In this document: positions 24,808-33,490 of the stretch, one piece after another
How the letters are laid out: the number at the start of each line of letters is the position of its first letter
How positions within the stretch are numbered: position 1 is the first letter of the stretch
DNA from: an uncultured Muribaculaceae bacterium
GTDB taxonomy: Bacteria; Bacteroidota; Bacteroidia; Bacteroidales; Muribaculaceae
Assembly (NCBI GenBank): GCA_910578035.1
Contig: CAJTOB010000025.1
Span: forward strand, 1 to 42,712
Length of the DNA: 42,712 nt
Direction of reading: 5' to 3'
Program-made: the position numbers and the translations under genes
The notes under the pieces: model-generated
Seen by the model: the letters and a program-made list of their open reading frames with translations, nothing else
What the model was told of the DNA's origin: nothing
The model's database searches: none

Positions 24808-27800
24808 ATGAAAAAGACCATCGCATTTCTTGCACTCGCGGTGACGGGTCTATGCTCTTATGCGGCCGAATCGCCTTTATGGCTCCGCAATACGTCTATA
24901 TCCCCGGATGGCAAGACAATTGCATTCACTTACCGCGGCGATATATTTACTGTGCCGGTGACAGGAGGCGCAGCCCGACAGATTACTTCTGACAAGGCAT
25001 ACGATACAACTCCGCTATGGAGCCCCGATGGCAGTCGCATAGCTTTTTCAAGCGCCCGAGAAGGGTCTGCCGACATTTATGTGGCACCCGCAACAGGAGG
25101 AACTCCACAGCGTATCACCACCCACAGCGGCAATGAGACACCTCTCGCATGGCTCAACGACTCTACGATTCTATTTTCTGCCGCCCTGCACCCCTCGCAC
25201 CATGCTCTCAACGACGCATTCTTCACTCAGGTCTATTCTGTGACGGCAAAACCCGGTATACGTCCGAAGCTTTTTCTGCCGCTATCAATGAGGACTGCCT
25301 CTGTGCGCGACGGCAAAATCCTTTTCGAGGAGGCGAGCAGCTATGAAAACCAATGGCGTAAACACGAAACCTCTGCCGGCACTCCTGATATTTATCTTTA
25401 TGCCGACGGCAAGTTCAGCAAAGTTGCCTCGTTCAACGGCAGCGACCGCAATCCCGTGTGGCTTTCTGCCAATCGATTCGCATATCTCAGCGAGCAGGAC
25501 GGTACTCTTAATGTGTATGAGGCCGAGACCGATGGCAAGGGTGTGCGCCAGCTCACCGGCTTCAAAACCAATCCTGTGCGTCACCTTACAGCGAGTGCCG
25601 ACGGCAAAGTTCTTGCATTCAGCTGGGATGGCGAGATATATACACTTACACCGGGTGGAAAACCGGCCAAAGTCAATGTCGAAATCACAGCCGATAAATA
25701 CGATTCCGACCATGTGCGCCGATTCATCAGCGGAGGCGCCGACAATATGGCCGTTTCGCCTACGGGCGAGGAAGTGGCTTTCGTAGCCCGTGGCGATATA
25801 TATGTGACTTCGGTCAAATACAAGACCACCAAACGTATCACCGATACACCTTCGCAGGAGCGTGTTGTCGACTTCTCGCCCGATGGCCGCACACTTGTAT
25901 ATGATTCCGAACGCGATGGAATCTGGCAACTGTTTACTGCAAAAATTAAAGACGACAAAGAGAAATCTTTCGCTTATGCGACCGATATAGTCGAAGAGCC
26001 TCTCTACCGCAGCGACAAGACCGCCCAGCAGCCTGCATTCAGCCCCGATGGCAAAAAAGTGGCGTTCCTTGAAGACCGCACAGAGCTGAAAGTCATCGAC
26101 CTCGGTACCAAGAAAGTGCATACTGCGCTCGACGGCAAATACAACTATTCCTATACCGACGGTGACATAACTTTCGAATGGAGCCCCGACAGCCGCTGGT
26201 TCCTCATTGATTATATTGGAGAAGGCGGTTGGAACAATACCGATATAGCTCTCGTGAGCGAAGACGGTGCCACCGTAGTAGACCTCACCGAAAGCGGTTA
26301 TTCCGACGGAAATGCCAAATGGGCCCTCGGTGGCAAAGCTCTTACCTATTCAACAGGTCGTTACGGCTACAAGAGTCACGGCAGCTGGGGCAATGAGGGC
26401 GACGTCGTGCTTATGGTTCTCGACCCCGAGGCATGGGATAACTTCCGAATGACAGAAGAAGAGGCTGCAATTGCCGAAAAAGCCAAAGAAGAAGCCGAAT
26501 CCGATGCCGACAAGGACAAAAAGGATAAGAAAGGCAAAAAGGACAAGAAAAAAGATGTCAAGGCCGATGATACTGAGACCCTGAAATTTGACACCGAAAA
26601 CCGTCGCTACCGCGTGCAGCGCCTCACGGGCGGTTCCTCGCGTCTGGGCGACTACTTCCTTTCGCCTAAAGGCGACAAGCTCTACTATATGGCCCGTTCA
26701 ACCGAAGGTGATTACAATCTCTATTGCCGCGACATTCGCGAAGGCGATACAAAAGTGCTTGCCTCGGGCAAGAGCGGAGGCATTGTTCCCGATAAGAAGG
26801 GCGAAAACATCTTCGTTATAAGCGGTAGAGGCATGAGCAAGGTTAATCTTGCTTCCGGAACCTCAGAAAGCATCGAATTCGAAGCTCCCTACGACCGTCA
26901 TCCTTCTCTCGAACGCGATTATATATACACCCATGCATGGCAGCAGGTAAAAGATAAGTTCTATGATGCCAATATACATGGTATCGACTGGGAGGGTTAC
27001 GGCAAGAATTATCGCAAATTCCTGCCCTACATAGATAATAACACTGATTTTGCCATCATGCTCAGCGAGTTGCTCGGCGAGCTCAATGCCTCGCACACCG
27101 GCGCCCGCTACTATGGCGGAGGAGCTCCTATGAGCACTGCCTCGCTTGGTGCCTACTACGATTTCGAATATGATGGCGATGGAATCCGTATTGCCGAAGT
27201 TCTCCCCCGCGGCCCTCTTTCGGCAAAGAGCGCAGGCATTGAGTCCGGCGATATCATCACAGCCATCGACGGCGTTAAGATACCTGCCGGAAGCGATTTC
27301 TATCCCTTGCTCGACGGCAAAGCCGGTAAGAAAGTGCGCCTCGGAGTGACTAAGGCTGACGGCTCGGAAAAATCTGTTGTTGTAAAGCCTATAAGTGCAG
27401 GTGCCGAAGGCGGCATTGTATATCAGTTGTGGGTTGAAAGCAACGAGGCCCGTGTCGACAGTCTGTCGGGCGGCCGCATTGGCTACGTCCATATTCAGGG
27501 CATGGACAGCGAAAGCTTCCGTACGGCCTACGACCGTATTCTTGGCAAATACCGCAACTGCGAGGCCGTGATTGTCGATACCCGTTTCAACGGCGGCGGC
27601 TGGCTCCACAACGACATTGCCCAGCTTCTATCCGGTCGCGAATATGTGCGCTATACACCCCGTGGGCGCTATATCGGTTCCGACCCATTCTCGCAGTGGA
27701 CAAAGCCGTCGGTAATGCTTGTGAATCAGGCTAACTACTCCGATGCTCATGGCACACCCTACGTCTACAAGACCCTTGGCATAGGCAAAGTCGTAGGTTC

Positions 27801-28029
27801 GCCCGTGCCGGGTACTATGACGGCTGTATGGTGGGAAACTCAGGTTGACCCATCTATCGTTTTCGGCATTCCGCAGGTGACATCAATCGGCGCCGACGGC
27901 AAAATACTCGAGAACACTCAGCTCCAGCCCGACATTGAGGTCTACAATACCCCCGCCGAGATAGTATCGGGAGACGACGCCCAGATTCGTGCCGCAGTTT
28001 CCGAACTTCTCCGCCAGCTCGACAAATAA
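24808..28029 (+). CDS. Exported tricorn-type S41 protease
   Basis: Protein of 1073 residues with a clear signal peptide (MKKTIAFLALAVTGLCSYA). Order: WD40/PD40-like propeller repeats (SPDGKTIAF, SPDGSRIAF, SPDGRTLVY, ~25-700), core/PDZ (~775-860), S41 catalytic domain (~885-1045). The tricorn tetrad is visible: Ser762-His763 (NASHTG), nucleophile Ser978 (NYSDAHG) and Glu1035 (LENTQLQPDIEV). A lysine/acid-rich insertion (~550-592, KDKKDKKGKKDKKK) interrupts the second propeller. It is predicted to be periplasmic or surface peptide-degrading. The frame extends upstream into the Sel1 gene, but the signal peptide fixes ATG 24808. A strong hairpin follows. Confidence 0.92.
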   Translation: MKKTIAFLALAVTGLCSYAAESPLWLRNTSISPDGKTIAFTYRGDIFTVPVTGGAARQITSDKAYDTTPLWSPDGSRIAFSSAREGSADIYVAPATGGTPQRITTHSGNETPLAWLNDSTILFSAALHPSHHALNDAFFTQVYSVTAKPGIRPKLFLPLSMRTASVRDGKILFEEASSYENQWRKHETSAGTPDIYLYADGKFSKVASFNGSDRNPVWLSANRFAYLSEQDGTLNVYEAETDGKGVRQLTGFKTNPVRHLTASADGKVLAFSWDGEIYTLTPGGKPAKVNVEITADKYDSDHVRRFISGGADNMAVSPTGEEVAFVARGDIYVTSVKYKTTKRITDTPSQERVVDFSPDGRTLVYDSERDGIWQLFTAKIKDDKEKSFAYATDIVEEPLYRSDKTAQQPAFSPDGKKVAFLEDRTELKVIDLGTKKVHTALDGKYNYSYTDGDITFEWSPDSRWFLIDYIGEGGWNNTDIALVSEDGATVVDLTESGYSDGNAKWALGGKALTYSTGRYGYKSHGSWGNEGDVVLMVLDPEAWDNFRMTEEEAAIAEKAKEEAESDADKDKKDKKGKKDKKKDVKADDTETLKFDTENRRYRVQRLTGGSSRLGDYFLSPKGDKLYYMARSTEGDYNLYCRDIREGDTKVLASGKSGGIVPDKKGENIFVISGRGMSKVNLASGTSESIEFEAPYDRHPSLERDYIYTHAWQQVKDKFYDANIHGIDWEGYGKNYRKFLPYIDNNTDFAIMLSELLGELNASHTGARYYGGGAPMSTASLGAYYDFEYDGDGIRIAEVLPRGPLSAKSAGIESGDIITAIDGVKIPAGSDFYPLLDGKAGKKVRLGVTKADGSEKSVVVKPISAGAEGGIVYQLWVESNEARVDSLSGGRIGYVHIQGMDSESFRTAYDRILGKYRNCEAVIVDTRFNGGGWLHNDIAQLLSGREYVRYTPRGRYIGSDPFSQWTKPSVMLVNQANYSDAHGTPYVYKTLGIGKVVGSPVPGTMTAVWWETQVDPSIVFGIPQVTSIGADGKILENTQLQPDIEVYNTPAEIVSGDDAQIRAAVSELLRQLDK

Positions 28030-28050
28030 TACCTTACTGATAAAATATCA

Positions 28051-28087
28051 GGCTCCCCGGTTTGAATCAAGTCCAAGCCGGGGAGCC
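28051..28087. terminator. Terminator between convergent protease and glutaminase genes
   Basis: Perfect GGCTCCCCGG / CCGGGGAGCC stem (28051-28060, 28078-28087), extended by four more pairs, followed by a short TTTGT tract. It lies between converging genes and may serve both. Confidence 0.85.
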
Positions 28088-28102
28088 TTTGTATTCGGTA
28101 CA

Positions 28103-29038
28103 TCAGAAGATGGAGCTGGCGATGTCGGTGGTGAAGCGTTCGAGTGTTTCTATGCCCATCAGTGAGTTGCCGTGAGGGTCGAGTTCGGGGCTCCAGACGG
28201 CTATCGAGAGTTTGCCGGGCAGATAGGCTACTATACCGCCACCTACGCCGCTTTTACCGGGAAGACCGACACGGAAGGCGAAATCGCCGGATTCGTCGTA
28301 GAAGCCGCATGTCGCCATGAGAGCTCCCAGACGCTTGGCCTGGCTTTCGGTGAGCAGACACTCACCGTCGTCGGGATTTGTGCCTCTGTTGGCAAGAAAG
28401 CGGAATGCACGGGCCAGGTCTACGCAGTTCATGGCAATGGAGCACTGATGGCAATAGACGTCAACGAGTGCTTCGACGTCGTTGCGGATATTGCCGAAGC
28501 TCTTCATGAAGTAGGCGAGGGCACGGTTGCGGTCGGCATGCATAAGTTCCGACTGAGCCACACGGCGGTCGTAGTATATATCATCGTTCCCGCATACCTC
28601 GCGCACAAAATCGAGTATGGCTTCTTTGGGTCGCGGATAGAGTTCCATCAGTCTGTCGGTCACCACAAGTGCGCCGGCGTTTATAAAAGGGTTGCGCGGG
28701 ATGCCCTTCTCATGTTCGAGCTGAACGAGCGAATTGAAGGGATTGCCCGATGGCTCGCGGCCGACATATTTGAAAATATCCTCGCCCATATGTCTGAGCA
28801 CCATGGCGAAAGTGAATACCTTCGAGATACTTTGAATAGAGAAACATATCTCGGCGTCGCCCTGAGCTATTGTGTTGCCCTCGAGGGTTTCGACAGCGAT
28901 GCCGAAGCGTCTCGGGTCTACTTCGGCAAGCGCCGGTATGTAGTCTGCGACTTTTCCACGGCCCTGAAAAGGGAGTACTTCTTTATATATACGTTCTATT
29001 ACCCTGCGGTAATCTTCTGTAGTCATTTCCTTTGTCAT
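28103..29038 (-). CDS. glsA: Glutaminase A
   Basis: Serine-dependent beta-lactamase-fold glutaminase of 311 residues that converts glutamine to glutamate and ammonia. Clear family motifs: FSIQSISKVF (Ser-x2-Lys nucleophile), EPSGNPFNS, NPFINAGA, the catalytic-tyrosine region, and GKSGVGGGI near the end. The length matches bacterial GlsA/GlsB (~308). ATG 29038 lies 11 nt after a promoter box; ATG 29026 (MTTEDY) is an equally possible start. The longer frame to 29086 runs through the promoter and an upstream terminator and is rejected. Glutaminases in gut bacteria are often linked to acid resistance; no such partner gene is seen here. Confidence 0.95.
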   Translation of the reverse strand: MTKEMTTEDYRRVIERIYKEVLPFQGRGKVADYIPALAEVDPRRFGIAVETLEGNTIAQGDAEICFSIQSISKVFTFAMVLRHMGEDIFKYVGREPSGNPFNSLVQLEHEKGIPRNPFINAGALVVTDRLMELYPRPKEAILDFVREVCGNDDIYYDRRVAQSELMHADRNRALAYFMKSFGNIRNDVEALVDVYCHQCSIAMNCVDLARAFRFLANRGTNPDDGECLLTESQAKRLGALMATCGFYDESGDFAFRVGLPGKSGVGGGIVAYLPGKLSIAVWSPELDPHGNSLMGIETLERFTTDIASSIF

Positions 29039-29049
29039 AATTGCGGACG

Positions 29050-29080
29050 CAAAGATAGACAAAAACCCGGATATGGCAAT
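29050..29080 (-). promoter_or_regulatory. Promoter of glsA
   Basis: On the minus strand ATTG (29077-29080; one mismatch to TTTG), 19 nt, TATCTTTG (29050-29057). The -33 element lies in the loop of the terminator of the upstream GH31 gene. Confidence 0.65.
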
Positions 29081-29093
29081 ATGCATATCCGGG
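29061..29093 (-). terminator. Terminator of GH31 gene
   Basis: Perfect 10-bp stem CCCGGATATG / CATATCCGGG (29066-29075, 29084-29093), followed on the minus strand by five T. It overlaps the glsA promoter. Confidence 0.88.
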
Positions 29094-29115
29094 CTATTCG
29101 AATGGTGAGTTTTTG

Positions 29116-31401
29116 TTATTTGCTTAGCTCGACAGTTGTTTTTGCAGAGCAGGGGAGAGTGGGAATTTCGATAGTGGAGCAGGCTGTGGCGGGGTCGTAA
29201 GAAATATTCGCTTTCTTGCCATTTATCTTGGCTTTGGCAATTTTATCGCCAAAGTAGCGAAGTTCATAGCCGCGTTCGGCCGGCATGCCGGGATATGAAC
29301 CGGTGCGCGGCTCGATGCTGATGGTAGTCTTGCGGCCTTTTACGGTCTGAGTATATGCCGTAGTGGTATACGCCGTGTCGTAGTCGCTGCTGTCGCCGGC
29401 GTCCTCATAAAGCTCACCCTTGCCGTCGGCGCCACCGATTACGTTGAGAATCAGTCGGGGCGAACGCTCGGTCACGTGCTTTACTTCCGGAGGGTTGTTG
29501 GCTATGATAGAGCCCTGACGCTGGAAATAGGGTATCTGCTGGAGGGTGTAGTCGAGAGTGTGCACGGCATTGCCTGTAAGCAGACGGGCGTGTGCGGGCG
29601 ACCACCATGCACCGTCGGGCAACCATACTTCCTGGCGGCTGATGCCGTCTGTGGCAGGGGTTACGACCGGCGACACGATGATGTCATCACCAAAGTAGTA
29701 CTGGCCCTCGCGTTCGTAAGCCTCGTCAGCTTCGGGGAACTCATAGTACATAGGGCGCACCATGCCTATGCCGGTGTCGTAGGTCTTGCGGGCCATGGTG
29801 TAGAGATAGGGGAATATGGCGTAGCGCAGCTTGACGGTCGCATTGAGGTCATCAAAGTTGTCGTATGTCCATATACGGCGCTCGATGGCAGCGTCTTTGG
29901 TGGCATGGGTGCGGAATACGGGAGTGAAAACGCCGAACTGCATCCAGCGGGTTAGGAGCTCGGGATCGTTGGGGTCTCCGCCGAGGTTTTCGATCATGTG
30001 TCCGCCGAGGTCGTGGCCCCAGTAGGCATAACCGACGTTAGAGGCTGTGGCTGTGAAATAGGGCTCGAAAGCGAGCGTGGGGAAGTTGATGAAGGTATCG
30101 CCGGAGAAACCAATCTGGTAGCGGTGGCTGCCCAGACCGCCCCAGCGGTGGAAGATAACAGGGCGACGATCGGGGCGGGCCTGCTTCATGTCGTTGAAGA
30201 ATACGTGGTTGCACCACATTGTCTGCCCAAGGCCATCGATGCTGTCGTTTACGAGTTTCTGCTGCCAGTCGAGCCACCAGAAGTCTACGCCTTGGCGTTC
30301 GAGCGGGCGGATAATGTTTTTGAAGAAAGCTTTTGTGAATGCCTTGTCTTCGAGTTGCCATGGTATGCGTTTGCCCTCAGCGGCGTTTAGCCCGAGGTCG
30401 GCGCACATGGCCGCATACTGATCTTCGGAGGCGTCTACACCGTCTGCGGGGTGTAGGTTGAGGGCCGCACGGAGACCACTCTTATGAATATCGGCAAGGA
30501 GCGCGTCGGCGTCGGGTATGAGTTTGGTGTTCCAGCTCCAGCCGGTCCAGCCTCCGCGACCGTCAGAAACCTCGCGACCGTTCCAGTGCCAGTCCATGTC
30601 GAGAATGAGTACGTCGGCGTTGATGTCGTTGTCGGCCATAGCTTTCACTATGTCGCGGAAGTCATCGGCTGAATACTCGTCGTATTTGCTATACCAGTAT
30701 CCGAGCACGTAGTCCGGCGGCAGGGGTATCTTGCCTGCGATGCGTGTGAAGTCGTAGAGCGCTTTTTTGTAATTGTGGCCGTAGCCCATGAAATATATGT
30801 CGAGGGCATCGGCATCGGCACGGGGTGCTACCCAGTCCATGCCTTCTTCGTTTTTCTCCAAAGCAAGCGAACGGCTGCCGTCGGCTCGTTCTGTGGCGGG
30901 CGAATCGTCAATTACAGCCCAGCCCGAGCGAGAAATCACGCCTTGCTCCATGCGGCTGCGGTACTCGTCGCCGTTGTTGCGGTCGAGAGTACGGTATGTG
31001 CCTCGCAGATTCTGAGGGTCATCAAGACCGGGATACCAAAGTACATCGTTGCCTCCGACAGTCATGGCAATGCTCAGATTCTTGGGTGAGGCGGGTGTTG
31101 TACGCGGGTCGGTGCCCTTGCGGTATTTCAGCTTGAGGTCTTCTGTGGTGATGGTGATGTAAGTACCGTCATCGGTTTTAGTAAATTCCGGCACAGGAAG
31201 ATCGCGGTTTATGACAGAGAATGTAGCCCGGTCTTCGAAGCGGTGTGCGGGGCTATATTCTATTCGAATCATTTCGGGGGTAAGGACAGTGAAACGGGCG
31301 TTTCCGTCTTCAACTACAGCTTGTGGCTTTGCTGCCGGATTTTCGGCCGACATGCAAAAGGCCGACAAGGTCATCAGGCTTGCAGTAAGAATGTGTTTCA
31401 T
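29116..31401 (-). CDS. Secreted GH31 family alpha-glycosidase
   Basis: Protein of 761 residues with a signal peptide (MKHILTASLMTLSAFCMSA). It has an N-terminal GH31 beta-sandwich, a (beta/alpha)8 catalytic domain from ~225, a proximal beta domain and a C-terminal DUF5110 domain (LYEDAGDSSDY). The nucleophile is probably Asp378 in WWLDWQQ and the acid/base Asp435 in GFSGDTF. The WLDWQ form differs from the WxDMNE form of classical alpha-glucosidases. Substrate could be an alpha-glucan or a related alpha-glycoside; not decidable here. No SusC/SusD genes are nearby. ATG 31401 is used rather than TTG 31404. A -7 box is at 31425-31432. Confidence 0.92.
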   Translation of the reverse strand: MKHILTASLMTLSAFCMSAENPAAKPQAVVEDGNARFTVLTPEMIRIEYSPAHRFEDRATFSVINRDLPVPEFTKTDDGTYITITTEDLKLKYRKGTDPRTTPASPKNLSIAMTVGGNDVLWYPGLDDPQNLRGTYRTLDRNNGDEYRSRMEQGVISRSGWAVIDDSPATERADGSRSLALEKNEEGMDWVAPRADADALDIYFMGYGHNYKKALYDFTRIAGKIPLPPDYVLGYWYSKYDEYSADDFRDIVKAMADNDINADVLILDMDWHWNGREVSDGRGGWTGWSWNTKLIPDADALLADIHKSGLRAALNLHPADGVDASEDQYAAMCADLGLNAAEGKRIPWQLEDKAFTKAFFKNIIRPLERQGVDFWWLDWQQKLVNDSIDGLGQTMWCNHVFFNDMKQARPDRRPVIFHRWGGLGSHRYQIGFSGDTFINFPTLAFEPYFTATASNVGYAYWGHDLGGHMIENLGGDPNDPELLTRWMQFGVFTPVFRTHATKDAAIERRIWTYDNFDDLNATVKLRYAIFPYLYTMARKTYDTGIGMVRPMYYEFPEADEAYEREGQYYFGDDIIVSPVVTPATDGISRQEVWLPDGAWWSPAHARLLTGNAVHTLDYTLQQIPYFQRQGSIIANNPPEVKHVTERSPRLILNVIGGADGKGELYEDAGDSSDYDTAYTTTAYTQTVKGRKTTISIEPRTGSYPGMPAERGYELRYFGDKIAKAKINGKKANISYDPATACSTIEIPTLPCSAKTTVELSK

Positions 31402-31424
31402 CAAGGATCAGATAAGTTTATGTG

Positions 31425-31432
31425 CAAAGATA
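31425..31432 (-). promoter_or_regulatory. -7 promoter box for GH31 gene
   Basis: TATCTTTG on the minus strand, 23 nt before the ATG at 31401. No -33 TTTG at normal spacing, so it may be weak or regulated. Confidence 0.5.
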
Positions 31433-31508
31433 CATATAATTTCGATAAGAAAGGCACCGGGAGTGTCCTGTAGCGTGCCAAAATGGTATGCTGGCTATGA
31501 ATTGCAAA

Positions 31509-31536
31509 CAAGGGCTATCCTCACGGACAGCCCTTG
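31509..31536 (-). terminator. Hairpin, probable terminator upstream of GH31
   Basis: CAAGGGCT / AGCCCTTG stem of 8 bp with a 12-nt loop. The T-tract after the stem is short in both directions, so strength is uncertain. Confidence 0.6.
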
Positions 31537-31629
31537 CTTTCTTACACATAGTACTTAATGTTAGATTATATGTCTATTCCAGATTTGTTTAATATGAAAA
31601 AGCATTGCTCAATGCTTGTCGTATCATTT
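31509..31629 (-). ncRNA. Candidate small RNA or attenuated leader upstream of GH31 gene
   Basis: A full minus-strand promoter (31636-31666) predicts transcription from about 31629. The transcript meets a compact hairpin AAGCATT-GAGC-AATGCTT followed by TTTTT (31597-31617), then a second hairpin CAAGGGCT/AGCCCTTG (31509-31536), before reaching the GH31 gene. A 12-codon ORF (31589-31627, MIRQALSNAFSY) starts 8 nt after the -7 box and spans the first hairpin. It could be an independent RNA or a leader controlling GH31 read-through; both are inference. Confidence 0.35.
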
Positions 31630-31635
31630 CCGATA

Positions 31636-31666
31636 CAAAGGTACACCACATTTTCAAATCTGCAAA
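31636..31666 (-). promoter_or_regulatory. Complete promoter with no adjacent protein gene
   Basis: Minus strand TTTG (31663-31666), 19 nt, TACCTTTG (31636-31643): exact consensus and spacing. The nearest gene start downstream is about 235 bp away (GH31). Confidence 0.7.
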
Positions 31667-31962
31667 ATATTTAGAATCAGTCGGCATTGAACTGCTTTCG
31701 ATGATTTAAAGCAGAGAGTTGTTTGTATTGATTTAAATATTGATTATTCCTATTTTTACTTCGTTTGTTGATGTTAAATTGAATTTTAAATAAAAAATCC
31801 TTTTAAAGTTAAAATAGGTTAAATCAATAATATGCTATAGCATTATGTTTTGCAACATAAGTATTCAGCTATGTTTTATATGCATGATTTATCAAAATGA
31901 CAACTTCGCTATTCGAAAGTACGTTTTTGGCATGCTTTCTATATGAAAGATGAAGGAGTTCC
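31667..31962. other. AT-rich intergenic stretch with palindrome
   Basis: Strongly AT-rich DNA downstream of the HU-LysM gene. It contains a perfect 12-bp palindrome ATGCTATAGCAT (31832-31843) and the small hairpin ATGTT-TTGC-AACAT next to it. No gene, no T-tract terminator and no recognised RNA are seen. Confidence 0.5.
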
Positions 31963-33132
31963 TTATTTAAATTTAGCCTGAATTTCTGCAGCTTTCTTTT
32001 CTGCTATAGACATGCGTTCGGCGTCGGTAGAACCCGGGAGCGATTCTTTGTCGGGAATAAGCACTCGGGTTCCGGGTGCAACTTTGTTGGGGTCGTTGAT
32101 TTTATCGGCGTTAGCTTCGTAGATAAATACCCAGTATATGCTGCGGCCATAATATTCGCGTGCCATTATTGCGAGGTATCGCTTAGATGTCACTGTGTCG
32201 TATTTCGGCTCTTTAGCAGGTGTGGTGGGGGCTGGTTCTTCGATTACCGGCTCAGGAGCGGCAGTCTGTGTCTGCTCGGTTTCCTGCGGAGCAGGCAAGG
32301 CAAGCTCTTCTACGATAATTGATTCGGCCGTAGGTTCGGGAGTGATTTCGTTTTGTTCCGTTTCATCTTCGCCATATTTAGGAATAGGAACAGACACGAC
32401 AGCTGCAAAATAGCCTGCAATCGCGCCGACAACCAGAATTGCGCATGCAATCCATATCCATGTGCGGCTATGTGTCTTTTCTTCTTCGTCAAGGTCATCT
32501 TCGTTATCCTCCGGGTCTGCGACAGACTCTTCCATAGGCGTGTCTTCGAAAGCGGACACTTCTTCGGGTGCTTCCACAAGGTTTTCTTCTATCGTTTCCG
32601 ATATGGTCTCCGGTTGTTTCTCTTCTATTGTGAAAGGTCCTTTTCCGTAGATTTCCCAGGGAGCTTTGTGCTCTTCTTCTGTTTCAGCTGCTGTAGCGGA
32701 AACGTTTTCTTCTGTTTCAGCCGGAATCGTCGGTTCAACGACTGTTTCCGCGTCTTCTGCTATGTCGGTAATTTCGGCTGGAACATCTATTTCTGGCTCT
32801 TCTGCCGGTGTTTCTGTTATTTCCGGCTCGAGGTCTTCGGCTGTAAGACCATCGGCAAGTTCTACGGCTTCAAATACCGCGAAGGGCCGGTTTATTTCTT
32901 CGGCAAAATCGTCGGCCGGGGCGAAGCCTACAGAACCGGGGGTGCCGACAGCCGGGTCGTCACAGCGCATGAAAGTGCCTATGCCTTTGATTTCGACAGT
33001 CTCTCCTTCGGCAAGTACTTCTTCTATCGTGGCGAAGAAAGTGCGAAGAAAGCGTCTGGCCGTATTAGGGTCAGTGTCGGTTACTTTGGCGAGTCTCGTT
33101 ATGAGTTGGGATAGGTTTATTATATTGTTCAT
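31963..33132 (-). CDS. HU domain-acidic linker-TM-LysM protein
   Basis: Protein of 389 residues with an unusual layout. An HU/IHF-type DNA-binding fold fills ~1-94 (IEEVLAEGETVEIKGIGTF is the core). A long Glu/Pro-rich acidic linker (95-220) follows, then one membrane segment (~225-249, WIWIACAILVVGAIAGYFAA), a second Pro/Glu linker (~250-310) and a C-terminal LysM domain (~314-362, YLAIMAREYYGRSIYWVFIYEAN). There is no N-terminal signal, so HU is expected in the cytoplasm and LysM in the periplasm, linking DNA to peptidoglycan (inference). The ATG overlaps the stop of the single-domain HU gene (ATGA). Domain calls are by eye. Confidence 0.85.
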   Translation of the reverse strand: MNNIINLSQLITRLAKVTDTDPNTARRFLRTFFATIEEVLAEGETVEIKGIGTFMRCDDPAVGTPGSVGFAPADDFAEEINRPFAVFEAVELADGLTAEDLEPEITETPAEEPEIDVPAEITDIAEDAETVVEPTIPAETEENVSATAAETEEEHKAPWEIYGKGPFTIEEKQPETISETIEENLVEAPEEVSAFEDTPMEESVADPEDNEDDLDEEEKTHSRTWIWIACAILVVGAIAGYFAAVVSVPIPKYGEDETEQNEITPEPTAESIIVEELALPAPQETEQTQTAAPEPVIEEPAPTTPAKEPKYDTVTSKRYLAIMAREYYGRSIYWVFIYEANADKINDPNKVAPGTRVLIPDKESLPGSTDAERMSIAEKKAAEIQAKFK

Positions 33133-33401
33133 CGCATTCTTTTTGTGAGCATTGCTCCGGGGCGGAATTCGACGGAGATTTCAGGGGGTACGAGCATTTT
33201 TTTGCCGGTGGCAAGGTCATCGACCACAGCTTCCGCATGTTTTCGCGGAGCAAATGTGCCGAAGGTAGGTATGGCGATACTGTCAAGTTCGCTGCAGCTT
33301 TGCCTCAAGACAATCGACAGGCCCTCTACGAGAGCGTCGACATCGGAATTTTTGCGGCCGAGCTTTTCGGCAAGTCGACGGCGGAATGTCTTATAATCCA
33401 T
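33129..33401 (-). CDS. HU family DNA-binding protein (divergent)
   Basis: Protein of 90 residues with the HU/IHF fold: helical start MDYKTFRRRLAEKLGRKNSDVDALVEG, then the beta-arm region IAIPTFGTFAPRKH and a final FRPGAMLTKRM typical of the family C-terminus. It is more divergent than canonical HU. It is translationally coupled (ATGA) to the membrane-anchored HU-LysM gene, suggesting that the soluble and anchored HU domains work together, perhaps as a heterodimer (inference). An 89-bp gap separates it from the glycosyltransferase gene; no clear promoter is seen in that gap. Confidence 0.85.
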   Translation of the reverse strand: MDYKTFRRRLAEKLGRKNSDVDALVEGLSIVLRQSCSELDSIAIPTFGTFAPRKHAEAVVDDLATGKKMLVPPEISVEFRPGAMLTKRMR

Positions 33402-33490
33402 GTCGTTATAGAATTAAAAGAGCGTTGGTTTAATGAGCGGAGTGGTCAATGTTGGCCCCCGTGCTTTATAAACGTGCTACGCCCGATGTG

